The notes under the pieces: model-generated
Seen by the model: only the letters and a program-made list of their open reading frames with translations
The model's database searches: none
What the model was told of the DNA's origin: nothing
Position numbers and translations under genes: made by a program
In this document: positions 32,779 to 42,168 of the stretch, in pieces
How positions within the stretch are numbered: position 1 is the stretch's first letter
Layout: each line of letters opens with the position of its first letter
Source: Terrirubrum sp051646285
GTDB lineage: Bacteria > Pseudomonadota > Alphaproteobacteria > Rhizobiales > Beijerinckiaceae
Length of the DNA stretch: 64,000 bases
Reading direction: 5' to 3'
Assembly: GCA_051646285.1 (NCBI GenBank)
Contig: JBOFCU010000324.1
Coordinates: forward strand, 12,924-76,923

Positions 32779-34184
32779 CAGTGATCCTCTACCGGGCCGC
32801 CACTGCGCAGTTTGGCTCGTGGAAAGCGCTGTTCGAGCGTGCTGCGCCGTTCCGGCATGACACGGACAACGAGATGCTGATTGCCGTCAGCATCCGTGCG
32901 GCGGTCGATGACGTCAGCCCGCTCGTAGAGCCAGTTTAAGCCTGCGCCATCATCAGACGGGACAATCACAGCATAGGTTGACTGCCGGCGGCTGAGGATA
33001 TTTTCAAGCCTGCCGAGCAGGTGCGGAACGCCCTCACCTGTCAGAGCCGAAATGGCAACCGGCGCTTCGCTCTCTGCCGCCAAAGCCGCACGCTGCATCA
33101 ACGCTTCGCGGTGCTCGACATCCAGCACGTCGATCTTGTTCCAGACTTCAATGATCGGTGCATGGCCGGTACCGGCTTCCCCGTCGATGCCCAGATCCTT
33201 CAAGATTGCGGTGACATCTTCGGATTGCGCCTGCGTATCCTCATGGGCGACGTCGCGCACGTGCAGGATGATGTCGGCCTCCAGCACATCTTCCAGCGTG
33301 GCGCGGAATGCTGCGACCAGCATGGTCGGCAAATCCGAGATAAAGCCGACCGTATCGGACAGGATTGCGCGGGTGCCGTGCGGCAGCCTCAGGGCCCGCG
33401 CCGTGGGGTCGAGGGTGGCAAAAAGCATGTCCTGCGCCAGCACCTCAGCCTGCGTCAGCCGGTTAAAGAGGGTCGATTTCCCGGCGTTGGTGTATCCGAC
33501 CAGAGCAATCACCGGATAAGGCACGCGCTGGCGGTTGGCCCGGTGCAAACCACGGGTGCGCACCACTGTTTCAAGTTCGGTTTCGATCTTGTTGATACGC
33601 TCCTGAATGAGCCGCCGGTCCGTCTCGATCTGCGTTTCGCCGGGGCCGCCGAGGAAGCCGAACCCGCCGCGCTGGCGCTCCAGATGGGTCCATGACCGGA
33701 CCAGCCGCCCTTTCTGGTAGTTCAGATGGGCCAGTTCAACCTGCAATGTGCCCTCGCGCGTCCTGGCGCGCCGGCCGAAAATCTCCAGAATCAGGCCTGT
33801 CCGGTCGATGACCTTGCAGCTCCAGGCCTTTTCCAGATTGCGCTGCTGGACGGGCGACAAGGCGCAATCCATCGTCACCAGCTCGATGTCATGCTCCTTG
33901 ATGAACGCAGCGATTTCCTCGACCTTGCCGGTGCCAAGATAGGCCGATGGCTTGATTTCCTTCAGTACGGCGATCTGGCTTGCAATGACATTCAGATCAA
34001 TCGCCAGCGCCAGCCCTACAGCCTCTTCGATCCGGGCCTGCGCGGCGCGCGGATTAACGTCAGGCGCACGGCGATCTTGTGCCGCAAATCGCGCCTGCGC
34101 TGTCTGGGTCAAATATGGGCCGACAACCAGCGCCCGCGTTGCCTTGGCGATCGAACGGTCGAAATCGACGCCCTCGCCGCTCAT
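32778..34184 (-). CDS. hflX: Ribosome-associated GTPase HflX
   Basis: A GTPase that binds the large ribosomal subunit and rescues or splits stalled ribosomes. The 468 residues have the N-terminal HflX domain (IASQIAVLKEIKPSAYLGTG), the glycine-rich linker RQRGGFGFLGGPGETQ, then the G domain with G1 GYTNAGKST, G3 DTVGFISDLP and G4 NKID. The ATG at 34184 overlaps the hfq stop by one base (TGATG). A TTG one codon earlier is in frame but unlikely. It follows hfq as in most proteobacteria. Confidence 0.95.
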   Translation of the reverse strand: MSGEGVDFDRSIAKATRALVVGPYLTQTAQARFAAQDRRAPDVNPRAAQARIEEAVGLALAIDLNVIASQIAVLKEIKPSAYLGTGKVEEIAAFIKEHDIELVTMDCALSPVQQRNLEKAWSCKVIDRTGLILEIFGRRARTREGTLQVELAHLNYQKGRLVRSWTHLERQRGGFGFLGGPGETQIETDRRLIQERINKIETELETVVRTRGLHRANRQRVPYPVIALVGYTNAGKSTLFNRLTQAEVLAQDMLFATLDPTARALRLPHGTRAILSDTVGFISDLPTMLVAAFRATLEDVLEADIILHVRDVAHEDTQAQSEDVTAILKDLGIDGEAGTGHAPIIEVWNKIDVLDVEHREALMQRAALAAESEAPVAISALTGEGVPHLLGRLENILSRRQSTYAVIVPSDDGAGLNWLYERADVIDRRTDADGNQHLVVRVMPERRSTLEQRFPRAKLRSGGPVEDH

Positions 34185-34435
34185 CAACCCTTGTCGCTAT
34201 CGTCTGTCGGGTCAAACAACTGCACGGGCGCACCGGGCATGATGGTGGAAATGGCATGCTTGTAGACCAGCTGGGAATGACCATCCCGGCGCAAAAGCAC
34301 GCAGAAATTGTCGAACCAGGTCACGACACCCTGAAGTTTGACGCCGTTCACGAGAAAGATCGTCAGCGGTATTTTCTGTTTGCGGACATAATTGAGAAAC
34401 GTGTCCTGCAAATTTTGAGTCTTTTCAGAGGGCAT
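34184..34435 (-). CDS. hfq: RNA-binding protein Hfq
   Basis: A hexameric RNA chaperone that pairs small RNAs with mRNAs. Its 83 residues contain Sm1 (IPLTIFLVNGVKLQGVV, WFDNFCVLLRRDG) and Sm2 (QLVYKHAISTIMP). The C-terminal tail is short (APVQLFDPTDDSDKG), as in other alphaproteobacteria. Overlap with hflX indicates one transcript. The 178-base gap to ntrX (34436-34613) probably holds its promoter, which I could not pin down. Confidence 0.97.
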   Translation of the reverse strand: MPSEKTQNLQDTFLNYVRKQKIPLTIFLVNGVKLQGVVTWFDNFCVLLRRDGHSQLVYKHAISTIMPGAPVQLFDPTDDSDKG

Positions 34436-34613
34436 CGGCCGGTCCCTGTTCCAATTCCATAGGCGGGTACTGCAGTCATGGTCAAAGGTAAGCTCACGTC
34501 ATGGCGCGGTCTTTTCATCCCGCAATGCAGCAAGCAACCAACATTTTGACCTAAACTACAATCTCCTTCAATTTTTCTGATACTTACACACGTCTATAAA
34601 ACTCACCAACGGG

Positions 34614-35987
34614 TTAGTCACTGCCTATGTTAAGCGATTTTAGCTTTCTGTGAAGGGCTGATCGTTCCATTCCAATAAACTCTGATGTTCGTGAGATGTT
34701 ACCGCCAAAGCGGTTGATCTGGGCCACCAGATACTCTTTTTCGAACGCTTCGCGCGCTTCGCGCAGTGGCAGGCTGAGCAAACGCTCGCCTCCTGCGCCC
34801 GTTGGCGTGGATGGCACATGGGTTCCAACATCCTGCGGCAGCATGGCCGGGGAGATTTCGACCGACGGATCGCCGGCCGCGAGAATCATCAGCCGTTCGA
34901 TGTTGTTGCGCAGCTGGCGCACATTGCCCGGCCAGTCGTGGGATTGCAGCACGGCCATCGCGTCTAATGAGATGGCACGGCGGGCAAGCCCGGTGGTCTG
35001 CGAGATGCGGTCCATGAACAGGCTGATGAGTTCTGGAATATCCTCGCGCCGCTCAGCCAGGCTCGGCACCCGCAGCGGGACGACAGCAAGGCGGTGATAC
35101 AAGTCATCGCGCACCCTGCCCTCGGCAATTTCCGATTGCAGGTCACGGCTTGTCGAGGAAATGATCCGAACATCCACCGTCACCTTGGTGCTGCCATTGA
35201 CGCGCTGGAAGCTCTGGTCGGTCAGTACGCGCAGGATCTTGCCCTGTGTCTCGCGCGGCATGTCGGCGATCTCATCAAGATAGAGCGTGCCGCCATGGGC
35301 CTCCTCAAGCGCGCCGGTGCGCTTGGGCGTGTCGGCAGTCGCTTCGACGCCGAACAGCTCAATTTCCATGCGATCGGGTGTGATGGTGGCGGCATTGACG
35401 ATCACGAATGGGCCGCTGGCACGTTGCGACAATGTATGCATGGCCCGTGCCGCAAGCTCCTTGCCGGCACCGGGCGCGCCGGTGATCAGCACGCGCGCAT
35501 TGGTGGGCGCGACGCGCTCAATGGCGCTGCGCAAATGATTGATCGCGACGGACGCGCCGGCAATTTCCGATGTTTGGGCCGACTGCCCCTTCAGTTCGCG
35601 CACTTCACGCTTCAGGCGCGAATTTTCCAGCGCCCGTTCCGCTACGAGCAGCAGGCGGTCAGCCTTGAATGGCTTTTCGATAAAATCATACGCGCCACGC
35701 TTGATGGCAGACACAGCGGTTTCGATGTTGCCGTGCCCGGAGATCATCACGATCGGCAGATCGGGGTGATCCTTGCGGACGGTGTCGAGCACCTGCAACC
35801 CGTCGAGCTTGCTGCCTTGCAGCCATATATCGAGAAAAATCAGATTGGGCCGCCGGGCTTGCACGGAAGCCAGCGCCTCGTCTGATGATCCGGCGGTGCG
35901 CGTCTGGTAGCCCTCGTCCGATAAAATACCGGCGACCAGTTCGCGAATATCGTTCTCATCATCAACTACAAGAATATCCGCACTCAT
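34614..35987 (-). CDS. ntrX: Response regulator NtrX (NtrC family)
   Basis: Partner of the NtrY kinase, with roles in nitrogen, redox and envelope control. The 457 residues have a receiver domain (LVVDDENDIREL, phospho-Asp in LIFLDIWLQGSKLDG), an AAA+ domain (Walker A-like ITGAPGAGKELAARAMH, LYLDEIADMP), and a C-terminal helix-turn-helix (ISRTSEFIGMERSALHRKLK). The sigma-54 contact motif GAFTGA is absent; the place is filled by VEATADTPKRTGALEEA. That is known for alphaproteobacterial NtrX and suggests it does not act through sigma-54. Its ATG overlaps the ntrY stop (ATGA). Confidence 0.95.
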   Translation of the reverse strand: MSADILVVDDENDIRELVAGILSDEGYQTRTAGSSDEALASVQARRPNLIFLDIWLQGSKLDGLQVLDTVRKDHPDLPIVMISGHGNIETAVSAIKRGAYDFIEKPFKADRLLLVAERALENSRLKREVRELKGQSAQTSEIAGASVAINHLRSAIERVAPTNARVLITGAPGAGKELAARAMHTLSQRASGPFVIVNAATITPDRMEIELFGVEATADTPKRTGALEEAHGGTLYLDEIADMPRETQGKILRVLTDQSFQRVNGSTKVTVDVRIISSTSRDLQSEIAEGRVRDDLYHRLAVVPLRVPSLAERREDIPELISLFMDRISQTTGLARRAISLDAMAVLQSHDWPGNVRQLRNNIERLMILAAGDPSVEISPAMLPQDVGTHVPSTPTGAGGERLLSLPLREAREAFEKEYLVAQINRFGGNISRTSEFIGMERSALHRKLKSLNIGSD

Positions 35988-38275
35988 TGGCGAAGCTCCG
36001 TCCCAGTGTCTGGCAGGCGCACTCCAGCGCTGTCATTGTCAGCCGCATTGTCTGCGGCATTTGTTGAAATCCGCATGCGCACACGCGCGCCGCGCCCGGC
36101 GGGATTGTCCAGCAATTCGATCCCGCCGCCATGATCCTCAAGAATTTTGCCAACGATGGCGAGGCCAAGGCCGGTGCCGGTGCTGCGGGTCGTCATATAG
36201 GGTTCCAGAAGCCGCTGGCGATTTTCCGCCGGAAAGCCAACGCCATTATCCGTCACATCAATGATGGCGGTTTCTGTTGCCTTGTCTTCCCGCAGCGTAA
36301 TGGCGATCTTGCCGGGGCCGCGCACCGCCGGGTCAACAGCTGCAATGGATTCGGTTGCATTCTTGATGATATTTGTGACGGCCTGCCCGAGCAGGCGGCG
36401 ATCAAAACGCGCAATGACTTTTCCATCAGGAATGTCATTGTCCATTTCGATGTCGGGATAGCCCACGCGCATGAGGAACACGACTTCGCGCACCATATCC
36501 GCGATATCATCAGATTCGGGAGCGGGCTTGGGCATCCGCGCAAAGGAAGAAAATTCATCAACCATTTTTTTAATGCCATCGACCTGCCGGATAATCGTAT
36601 CCGTGCACTGGTCGAAAACCTGACGGTCTTCGCCGATATTCTTTCCGTATTTGCGGCGGATGCGCTCAACTGACAGTTGGATGGGTGTTAACGGATTCTT
36701 GATTTCATGCGCAATGCGCCGCGCGACATCAGCCCAGGCGGATGTGCGCTGGGCCGTGATCAGATCGGTGATGTCATCCAGTGTCATGATCAGGCCATGC
36801 TCGGCTTCGTTGGATTGATCCGTGGTCAAACGCACATTCAGCAACTGCTCGCGGCCATCGCGGATCAGGGACACATGGTGCTGGGTCTGACGCCCGCTGC
36901 GGGCCGGAACGGGCTGTGCCGCAATGGCGGCCAGTTTCGGTTCAATCGTTTCGAGTTGCGCGCCAACCAGATTTTGAGCTTGCCCGCCCAGCAGTTTTTC
37001 GGCTGACGGATTGACCAGCGTGATGGTGCCCTGTGGATCAATGCCGATGACACCGGCCGATACGCCTGACAGCACGGCTTCGGTAAAGCGGCGGCGCTGG
37101 TCAATGATATCGGCAGCAGCAGTCAGGCGTTCATGCTGGCGCTGCAATTCCGCAGTCATTTTATTGAAAGTCTGGCCAAGATGGGCCAAATCGCCATCGC
37201 TGGTGCGGACCGGAACGGCGACGGCATATTGCCCGGATGCCACACGGTCTGTGGCCGCGATGAGACGGCGGATGGGGGCAACAAGCCGGTTGGCGAAATT
37301 CAGGCCGAGCCATGCTGCAGACAACAGAACGATCAGGGCCACCAGCGCATACATTGTTGCAAACGCAATCTGCAATGCGCCCTTCCGCTCTTCCAGCACG
37401 CGGTAATATGTCAGGCCAGCGTCCGCGATGCGGGGAAATTCAATGGCGCGCGGATCAACCGGCCGTGCGCCATACAAGAAGACGTTGTCGTAGGCCGTGA
37501 GTTTGAAAATCACGCGGAACACATTGCCTTCCTGCGGCACCATGCACCAGGGTTCACCATCCCCCGCTGCTTCAATTTCCTGCGCCGTCGGTCCCGCCAC
37601 CTCACCAATTTTCGCCGTTTCGATCCGTTCGATCAGCGACTGGTCCTTGTTGACGAGCATCGTGATCGGAAATTCGAGATAATTCGCCCGCGATGTCAGA
37701 AAACGCCGGAACAAATCGCGGTCCTGCTCAAACATGGGTTTGGCGCGGTCAAGATCGCCTGCCATCAGGCCAATTTCGCGCGTCATCGTCCGGCATTGGG
37801 ATTCGGTGTAGGCCTTGGCAATCTCGGATGAGCCGGTGATCACGTCGCGCACAGTGGAGGAAAACCAGGGCTCGAGGCCGCGATCCAGGGTGACGTAGGC
37901 CACCAGCGCCATCACGATGGCCGGAAATGTGGCCACAAAGCTGAACCAGCGCATGATGCGGCTGTGCAGCTTTGCACCCGCCGCGCCGCTGCGTTTGGCG
38001 CGCCACAGGGCAAACCCCTCGCGCGCCACAACGATCATCAGCAGCGCAATCAAAATGAAATTGATGGCGAACAGCACGACGAGCGTGCGTTCACCGAACA
38101 GGGTTGGCACAAAGCCCGCAAGGGTCAGAAATGTTGCGACGGCGGAGAGCAGCGCCAGCGTTACCAGCACCATGCCGAGGAACGCAGAAATACGCCGCGT
38201 GGCGAGGCGGTCGATTTCAATGTTCGTCGCGCTGGCATCCGCAGCGATCGTTTCTGGCTTCGCGACTTCGGTCAA
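35984..38275 (-). CDS. ntrY: Membrane sensor histidine kinase NtrY
   Basis: 763 residues. Three membrane helices lie at about 28-55, 63-87 and 107-132. A periplasmic region of about 150 residues follows, then a fourth helix near 290-312, HAMP, a PAS domain (LSGVSAGVIGIDPQGTITL), a HisKA domain with the phospho-His in RRIAHEIKNPLTPIQLS, and an ATPase domain with DNGVGFPAENR and TRSTGTGLGLAIVGK. It phosphorylates NtrX. It lies 129 bases after ntrC and overlaps ntrX by four bases. Confidence 0.95.
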   Translation of the reverse strand: MTEVAKPETIAADASATNIEIDRLATRRISAFLGMVLVTLALLSAVATFLTLAGFVPTLFGERTLVVLFAINFILIALLMIVVAREGFALWRAKRSGAAGAKLHSRIMRWFSFVATFPAIVMALVAYVTLDRGLEPWFSSTVRDVITGSSEIAKAYTESQCRTMTREIGLMAGDLDRAKPMFEQDRDLFRRFLTSRANYLEFPITMLVNKDQSLIERIETAKIGEVAGPTAQEIEAAGDGEPWCMVPQEGNVFRVIFKLTAYDNVFLYGARPVDPRAIEFPRIADAGLTYYRVLEERKGALQIAFATMYALVALIVLLSAAWLGLNFANRLVAPIRRLIAATDRVASGQYAVAVPVRTSDGDLAHLGQTFNKMTAELQRQHERLTAAADIIDQRRRFTEAVLSGVSAGVIGIDPQGTITLVNPSAEKLLGGQAQNLVGAQLETIEPKLAAIAAQPVPARSGRQTQHHVSLIRDGREQLLNVRLTTDQSNEAEHGLIMTLDDITDLITAQRTSAWADVARRIAHEIKNPLTPIQLSVERIRRKYGKNIGEDRQVFDQCTDTIIRQVDGIKKMVDEFSSFARMPKPAPESDDIADMVREVVFLMRVGYPDIEMDNDIPDGKVIARFDRRLLGQAVTNIIKNATESIAAVDPAVRGPGKIAITLREDKATETAIIDVTDNGVGFPAENRQRLLEPYMTTRSTGTGLGLAIVGKILEDHGGGIELLDNPAGRGARVRMRISTNAADNAADNDSAGVRLPDTGTELRQ

Positions 38276-38363
38276 TGCTGTGTAGCCTGCCTGTTTGGCG
38301 CAGACCGGGGACTGCCGGAATCTGCACAGTGCAGGTGATGCACCGCAGGCACAGTGTTGTCAA

Positions 38364-38394
38364 AAAGTGACAATTCCGGGGCGGCCACCCCGGA
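38364..38394 (-). terminator. Hairpin between ntrC and ntrY
   Basis: A 7-bp stem TCCGGGG/CCCCGGA (38375-38394) with a 6-base loop. On the minus strand a short T-run (ACTTTTTG) follows about eight bases later. It may partly separate ntrBC from ntrYX; the distance to the T-run makes it weak. Confidence 0.35.
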
Positions 38395-38404
38395 TCGAAG
38401 CCAA

Positions 38405-39859
38405 TTAACCCGGGTGGCGCATGATCTTGAGGTCAAGATCACGGATTTTCTTGCGCAATGTATTGCGGTTCACCCCGAGCAATTCAGCCGCCCTGATCTG
38501 GTTGCCGCGTGTCGCATAAAGCGCCGCAATAATCAGCGGCGCTTCCACGTCGCGCAGAATGCGGTGATACAAACCCGGCGGCGGCAGGCGTGAGCCGAAA
38601 CTGGCGAAATAATTGCCAAGATATTGTTCCGTGAATTCCGAGAGCGACGCTGTTGCCGCAGCGCCCGGGGCAGGAGCCGCATTTTGCAGCATCGGCGGCC
38701 CGGCCTGCAGCTCGTTCATGACAATCTGCGCTGAAATCGTCTCCTGCGGATAAAGTGCGGCCAGCCGGCGGATCAGATTTTCGAGCTCGCGGATATTGCC
38801 AGGCCACGCATAGCCGCGCATCACATCCAGCGCGTCCGGCTCGGCCGACTTGTGACCAAGCCCCTCCTTGTCCGCCTGCTTGAAAAAATGGCGGGCCAAG
38901 TCCGGTATATCCTCGCTGCGTTCACGCAGGGGCGGCAGGCGAATGGGAACGACATTCAGACGGAAGAACAGATCTTCGCGGAACAGGCCCTGCTGGATAA
39001 GCTGGCGCAGATCCTTGTTGGTCGCAGCGACAATCCGCACATTGGTCTTGATCGCTGTGCGGCCACCGACTGTGGTATATTCGCCCTGCTGAAGCACACG
39101 CAGCAGGCGGGTTTGCGCTTCCATCGGCATATCGCCGATTTCATCAAGAAACAGCGTGCCGCCTTCGGCCAGTTCGAACTTGCCAGCGGCCCGCTGGGTC
39201 GCCCCGGTAAAGGCCCCTTTTTCGTGGCCAAACAGGTCTGATTCTATCAATTCACGCGGAATAGCAGCCATATTGACCGCGACAAACGGCCCTTTCTTGC
39301 GCTTACCGTAATCGTGCAAGGCACGGGCAACCAGTTCCTTGCCCGTGCCGGATTCACCAACAATCAGGACGGTCAGGTCTGTCTGCATCAGGCGTGCCAG
39401 CACCCGGTAAATGTCCTGCATGGCGGCCGACCGGCCGACCAGCGGAATATCATCCAAGCCATTGGCTGACTCGGGCGGGCGCACATCGTGCTTGGGTAAG
39501 GCCAGCGCGCGGCCAACCACAGCAACCACTTCTTTCAGATCAAATGGCTTCGGCAAATATTCGAATGCGCCGCGTTCAGACGCCTTGATCGCTGTCATGA
39601 ACGTGTTCTGCGCGCTCATGACGATGATCGGCAATTCGGGCCGCATCTTGCGGATTTGCGGGAGGAGATCGAATGCATTCTGATCAGGCATCACCACATC
39701 GGTGATGACGAGATCACCCTCACCGGCCGCCACCCAGCGCCACAGGGATGCGGCATTGCCAGCGGTTCTTACCTCATAGCCTGCGCGGGACAGTGCCTGA
39801 CTCAAGACCGTGCGGATGCCGGCATCATCATCTGCAACCAGAATGCTTGCGCGTGCCAT
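38405..39859 (-). CDS. ntrC: Nitrogen response regulator NtrC
   Basis: A sigma-54-dependent activator of nitrogen-scavenging genes. The 484 residues have a receiver (ILVADDDAGIRTVL, phospho-Asp in LVITDVVMPDQNAF), a central AAA+ domain with IVGESGTGKELVARALH, the intact GAFTGA sigma-54 loop (HEKGAFTGATQRAAG) and FLDEIGDMP, and a Fis-type helix-turn-helix (RAAELLGVNRNTLRKKIRDL). ATG 39859 has GAGGAG at ideal spacing; four extra residues from 39871 are not needed. It sits 8 bases after ntrB. Confidence 0.97.
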   Translation of the reverse strand: MARASILVADDDAGIRTVLSQALSRAGYEVRTAGNAASLWRWVAAGEGDLVITDVVMPDQNAFDLLPQIRKMRPELPIIVMSAQNTFMTAIKASERGAFEYLPKPFDLKEVVAVVGRALALPKHDVRPPESANGLDDIPLVGRSAAMQDIYRVLARLMQTDLTVLIVGESGTGKELVARALHDYGKRKKGPFVAVNMAAIPRELIESDLFGHEKGAFTGATQRAAGKFELAEGGTLFLDEIGDMPMEAQTRLLRVLQQGEYTTVGGRTAIKTNVRIVAATNKDLRQLIQQGLFREDLFFRLNVVPIRLPPLRERSEDIPDLARHFFKQADKEGLGHKSAEPDALDVMRGYAWPGNIRELENLIRRLAALYPQETISAQIVMNELQAGPPMLQNAAPAPGAAATASLSEFTEQYLGNYFASFGSRLPPPGLYHRILRDVEAPLIIAALYATRGNQIRAAELLGVNRNTLRKKIRDLDLKIMRHPG

Positions 39860-39867
39860 ACGTCTCC

Positions 39868-41022
39868 TCAAATGTCCGATGCGCGGCCATCCCGCGCTGC
39901 GGCCATCGGCAGCAGAACACGAAAGACGGTGCGGTGAGGCTGGGATTCGCAGGCGATGGTGCCTCCGTGATCGCCAACCACCTTGGCAACCAATGCAAGA
40001 CCGAGGCCAGACCCTTGCGTTTTGGTGGTGAGGAAGGGATCGAACAGATGCGGCAGGATGTCGGGCGGCACGCCAGAGCCATTGTCGCGCACAGAAAACT
40101 CGAGCGGCAGTGCGACTTTATCGCCAGCGCCCGGCAACCGCAGCCGGATACCGGGGCGATAGGCCGAGGTCAGGATGATCTCGCCGTCAATGGCGTTGGG
40201 GCCAATCGCTTCTGCCGCATTTTTAATCAGGTTCAGAAAGACCTGAATCAGCTCATCACGGTTGCCATAGACCGGCGGCAGTGACGGATCGTACTGCTCG
40301 GTGAACTTGACGTGCCGCGCGATTCCCGACTGGGCCACACGCTTCACATGTTCCAGAACGGCATGGACATTGACTGGCTCACGGGTTTTAGGCCTTACAT
40401 CAGAAAATTGGTCCATCCCATTGACAAGTTTTACGATCCTGTCTGTCTCATCGCAGATAAGCTGGGTCAGTGTGCGGTCTTCATCAGAGACTGCGGAGTC
40501 GAGCAATTGCGCTGCACCCTTGATGCCGGACAATGGATTCTTGATCTCATGCGCCAGCATGGCGGCCAATGCGGATACGGAACGGGCGGCGCCGCGATGG
40601 GTGAGTTGCTTGCCTAATTTTTCGGCATTGGTGCGTTCCTGCAGCACGACAACCACATGGTCCTGCTCTTCAGGCAGCAGATTCACGTAAGCGTCAGCCA
40701 TGCGCTCGCCAGTGCGCGGCATGGTCAGATCAAGGCTGTAGCCGCTGACGACGGTTCCGCGATCGCGCGCTTCGTTGACGAGGGAAAGCAGCGGCGAACC
40801 GAACGGAACCAGCTCGGCCAGTTTGTGCCGGCGCATGACTGCGACGCTCAAACCCATGAAATGTTCGCCGGCAGAGTTGCTGTCTATAATGCTGTCGCGC
40901 CCATCGAGCACGATGATCGGCATGGGGATGACACGCAAAATCGCATCGGCCCGTTCGGAGGGGGGCAATGATGGCTGCAAGGCGGCAGTGTCGTGAACGA
41001 GGGTGGCGGCGGTTGCCATCAT
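39868..41022 (-). CDS. ntrB: Nitrogen-sensing histidine kinase NtrB
   Basis: A cytosolic kinase/phosphatase for NtrC, controlled by GlnB. The 384 residues have an N-terminal PAS domain (RVIPMPIIVLDGRDSIID), a HisKA part with the phospho-His in LAHEIKNPLSGIKGAAQLL, and an ATPase domain (NLIKNAAEAIGPN, VRDNGSGVPPD, GSGLGLALVAKVVGDHGG). There are no membrane helices. Its ATG overlaps the dusB stop by one base, so dusB, ntrB and ntrC form one transcript. Confidence 0.96.
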   Translation of the reverse strand: MMATAATLVHDTAALQPSLPPSERADAILRVIPMPIIVLDGRDSIIDSNSAGEHFMGLSVAVMRRHKLAELVPFGSPLLSLVNEARDRGTVVSGYSLDLTMPRTGERMADAYVNLLPEEQDHVVVVLQERTNAEKLGKQLTHRGAARSVSALAAMLAHEIKNPLSGIKGAAQLLDSAVSDEDRTLTQLICDETDRIVKLVNGMDQFSDVRPKTREPVNVHAVLEHVKRVAQSGIARHVKFTEQYDPSLPPVYGNRDELIQVFLNLIKNAAEAIGPNAIDGEIILTSAYRPGIRLRLPGAGDKVALPLEFSVRDNGSGVPPDILPHLFDPFLTTKTQGSGLGLALVAKVVGDHGGTIACESQPHRTVFRVLLPMAAARDGRASDI

Positions 41023-42035
41023 CAGGCGGCCTCTTCCAGAGGTGGGAGCGCATCAAAGCTGCGCAGGCCATCGCACATGATGGCCGGATCGAGCGTGGTC
41101 AGCATGGCGCGGCGCAAGGCCGCAAATGCCGGATCAGCAAGGCTGCCATGATGATCGAGAAAGGCGGCGACATGCTTGCGGCTGTGGCGCAAGCCCGGTT
41201 CGCGCCCATACAGGCCGAGCAATGCCTCGACATGCTCGATCATGGCCGCGCGGCGCGCTGCCATATCCGGACCGTCATTTGATGCGCGCCCGGCCAGCGC
41301 GCCGGCAATTTGCCCCACCAGCCATGGCTGGCCGAGGCAGGCCCGACCGATCATGACAGCGTGCGCGCCGGATTCTTCCAGACAGGTTCGGGCATCTGCG
41401 GCAGTGGCAATATCGCCATTGGCAATGACAGGGATTGAGACGGCATCGACGACGGCGCGGATGGCACGCCAGTCGGCCCTGCCCTTGTAAAATTGCTGGC
41501 GCGTGCGGCCATGCACTGTCAGCATTTTCACGCCGAGATTTTCGGCCCGCTTGCCAAGATCCGGGGCATTGATGGACTGGATGTCCCAGCCCAGCCGCAT
41601 TTTCAGCGTCACTGGAATTTTGACGGCTGTTGTTACGGCCCTGATCAGATCCTGCGCCAGATCCAAGTTACGCATGAGCGCGGAACCGGCCCAGCCACCG
41701 ACAACCTTCTTGGCCGGGCAGCCCATATTGATGTCGATGACACAAGCGCCCTGCGCTTCGGCAATGCGCGCGCCCTCCGCCATCCAGTGCGGGTTACATC
41801 CGGCCAGTTGCACCACATGCACATCAATGCCAGCCCCTTCGGCGCGGACCTGCGCTTCACGGCTGCCTCTGGCCAACTCGTCGGATGCCACCATCTCCGA
41901 TACAACCAGCCCTGCCCCGAACCGGCGGGCAATGCGGCGGCACGCCACATCGGTGACCCCCGACATGGGAGCCAGAACCGCACGGCCATCAATCGGGATG
42001 CCATTGAAATCGGGCAAAGCCGACGTGTTGCTCAT
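41022..42035 (-). CDS. dusB: tRNA-dihydrouridine synthase (NifR3 type)
   Basis: An FMN enzyme that reduces uridines in the tRNA D-loop. The 337 residues include the FMN-binding start LAPMSGVTDVACR, the catalytic Cys in INMGCPAKKVVGG, LTVHGRTRQQFYKG and IANGDIATAADA. The gene heads the ntrBC operon, the historic nifR3-ntrB-ntrC order. No strong ribosome-binding site is seen before the ATG. It is divergent from ispDF. Confidence 0.95.
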   Translation of the reverse strand: MSNTSALPDFNGIPIDGRAVLAPMSGVTDVACRRIARRFGAGLVVSEMVASDELARGSREAQVRAEGAGIDVHVVQLAGCNPHWMAEGARIAEAQGACVIDINMGCPAKKVVGGWAGSALMRNLDLAQDLIRAVTTAVKIPVTLKMRLGWDIQSINAPDLGKRAENLGVKMLTVHGRTRQQFYKGRADWRAIRAVVDAVSIPVIANGDIATAADARTCLEESGAHAVMIGRACLGQPWLVGQIAGALAGRASNDGPDMAARRAAMIEHVEALLGLYGREPGLRHSRKHVAAFLDHHGSLADPAFAALRRAMLTTLDPAIMCDGLRSFDALPPLEEAA

Positions 42036-42168
42036 TTTTTAGGCACTTCTGTTCACTGCCTGCAATGTAACCAATTTTTTGCAGTGCAGCAATATGGTTA
42101 GCTGAGCAAGTTGCCAGTGATGTGACAGCCGTCTATCCGGACCTTTGGTGTTGGGAAGGATAAGCCAT

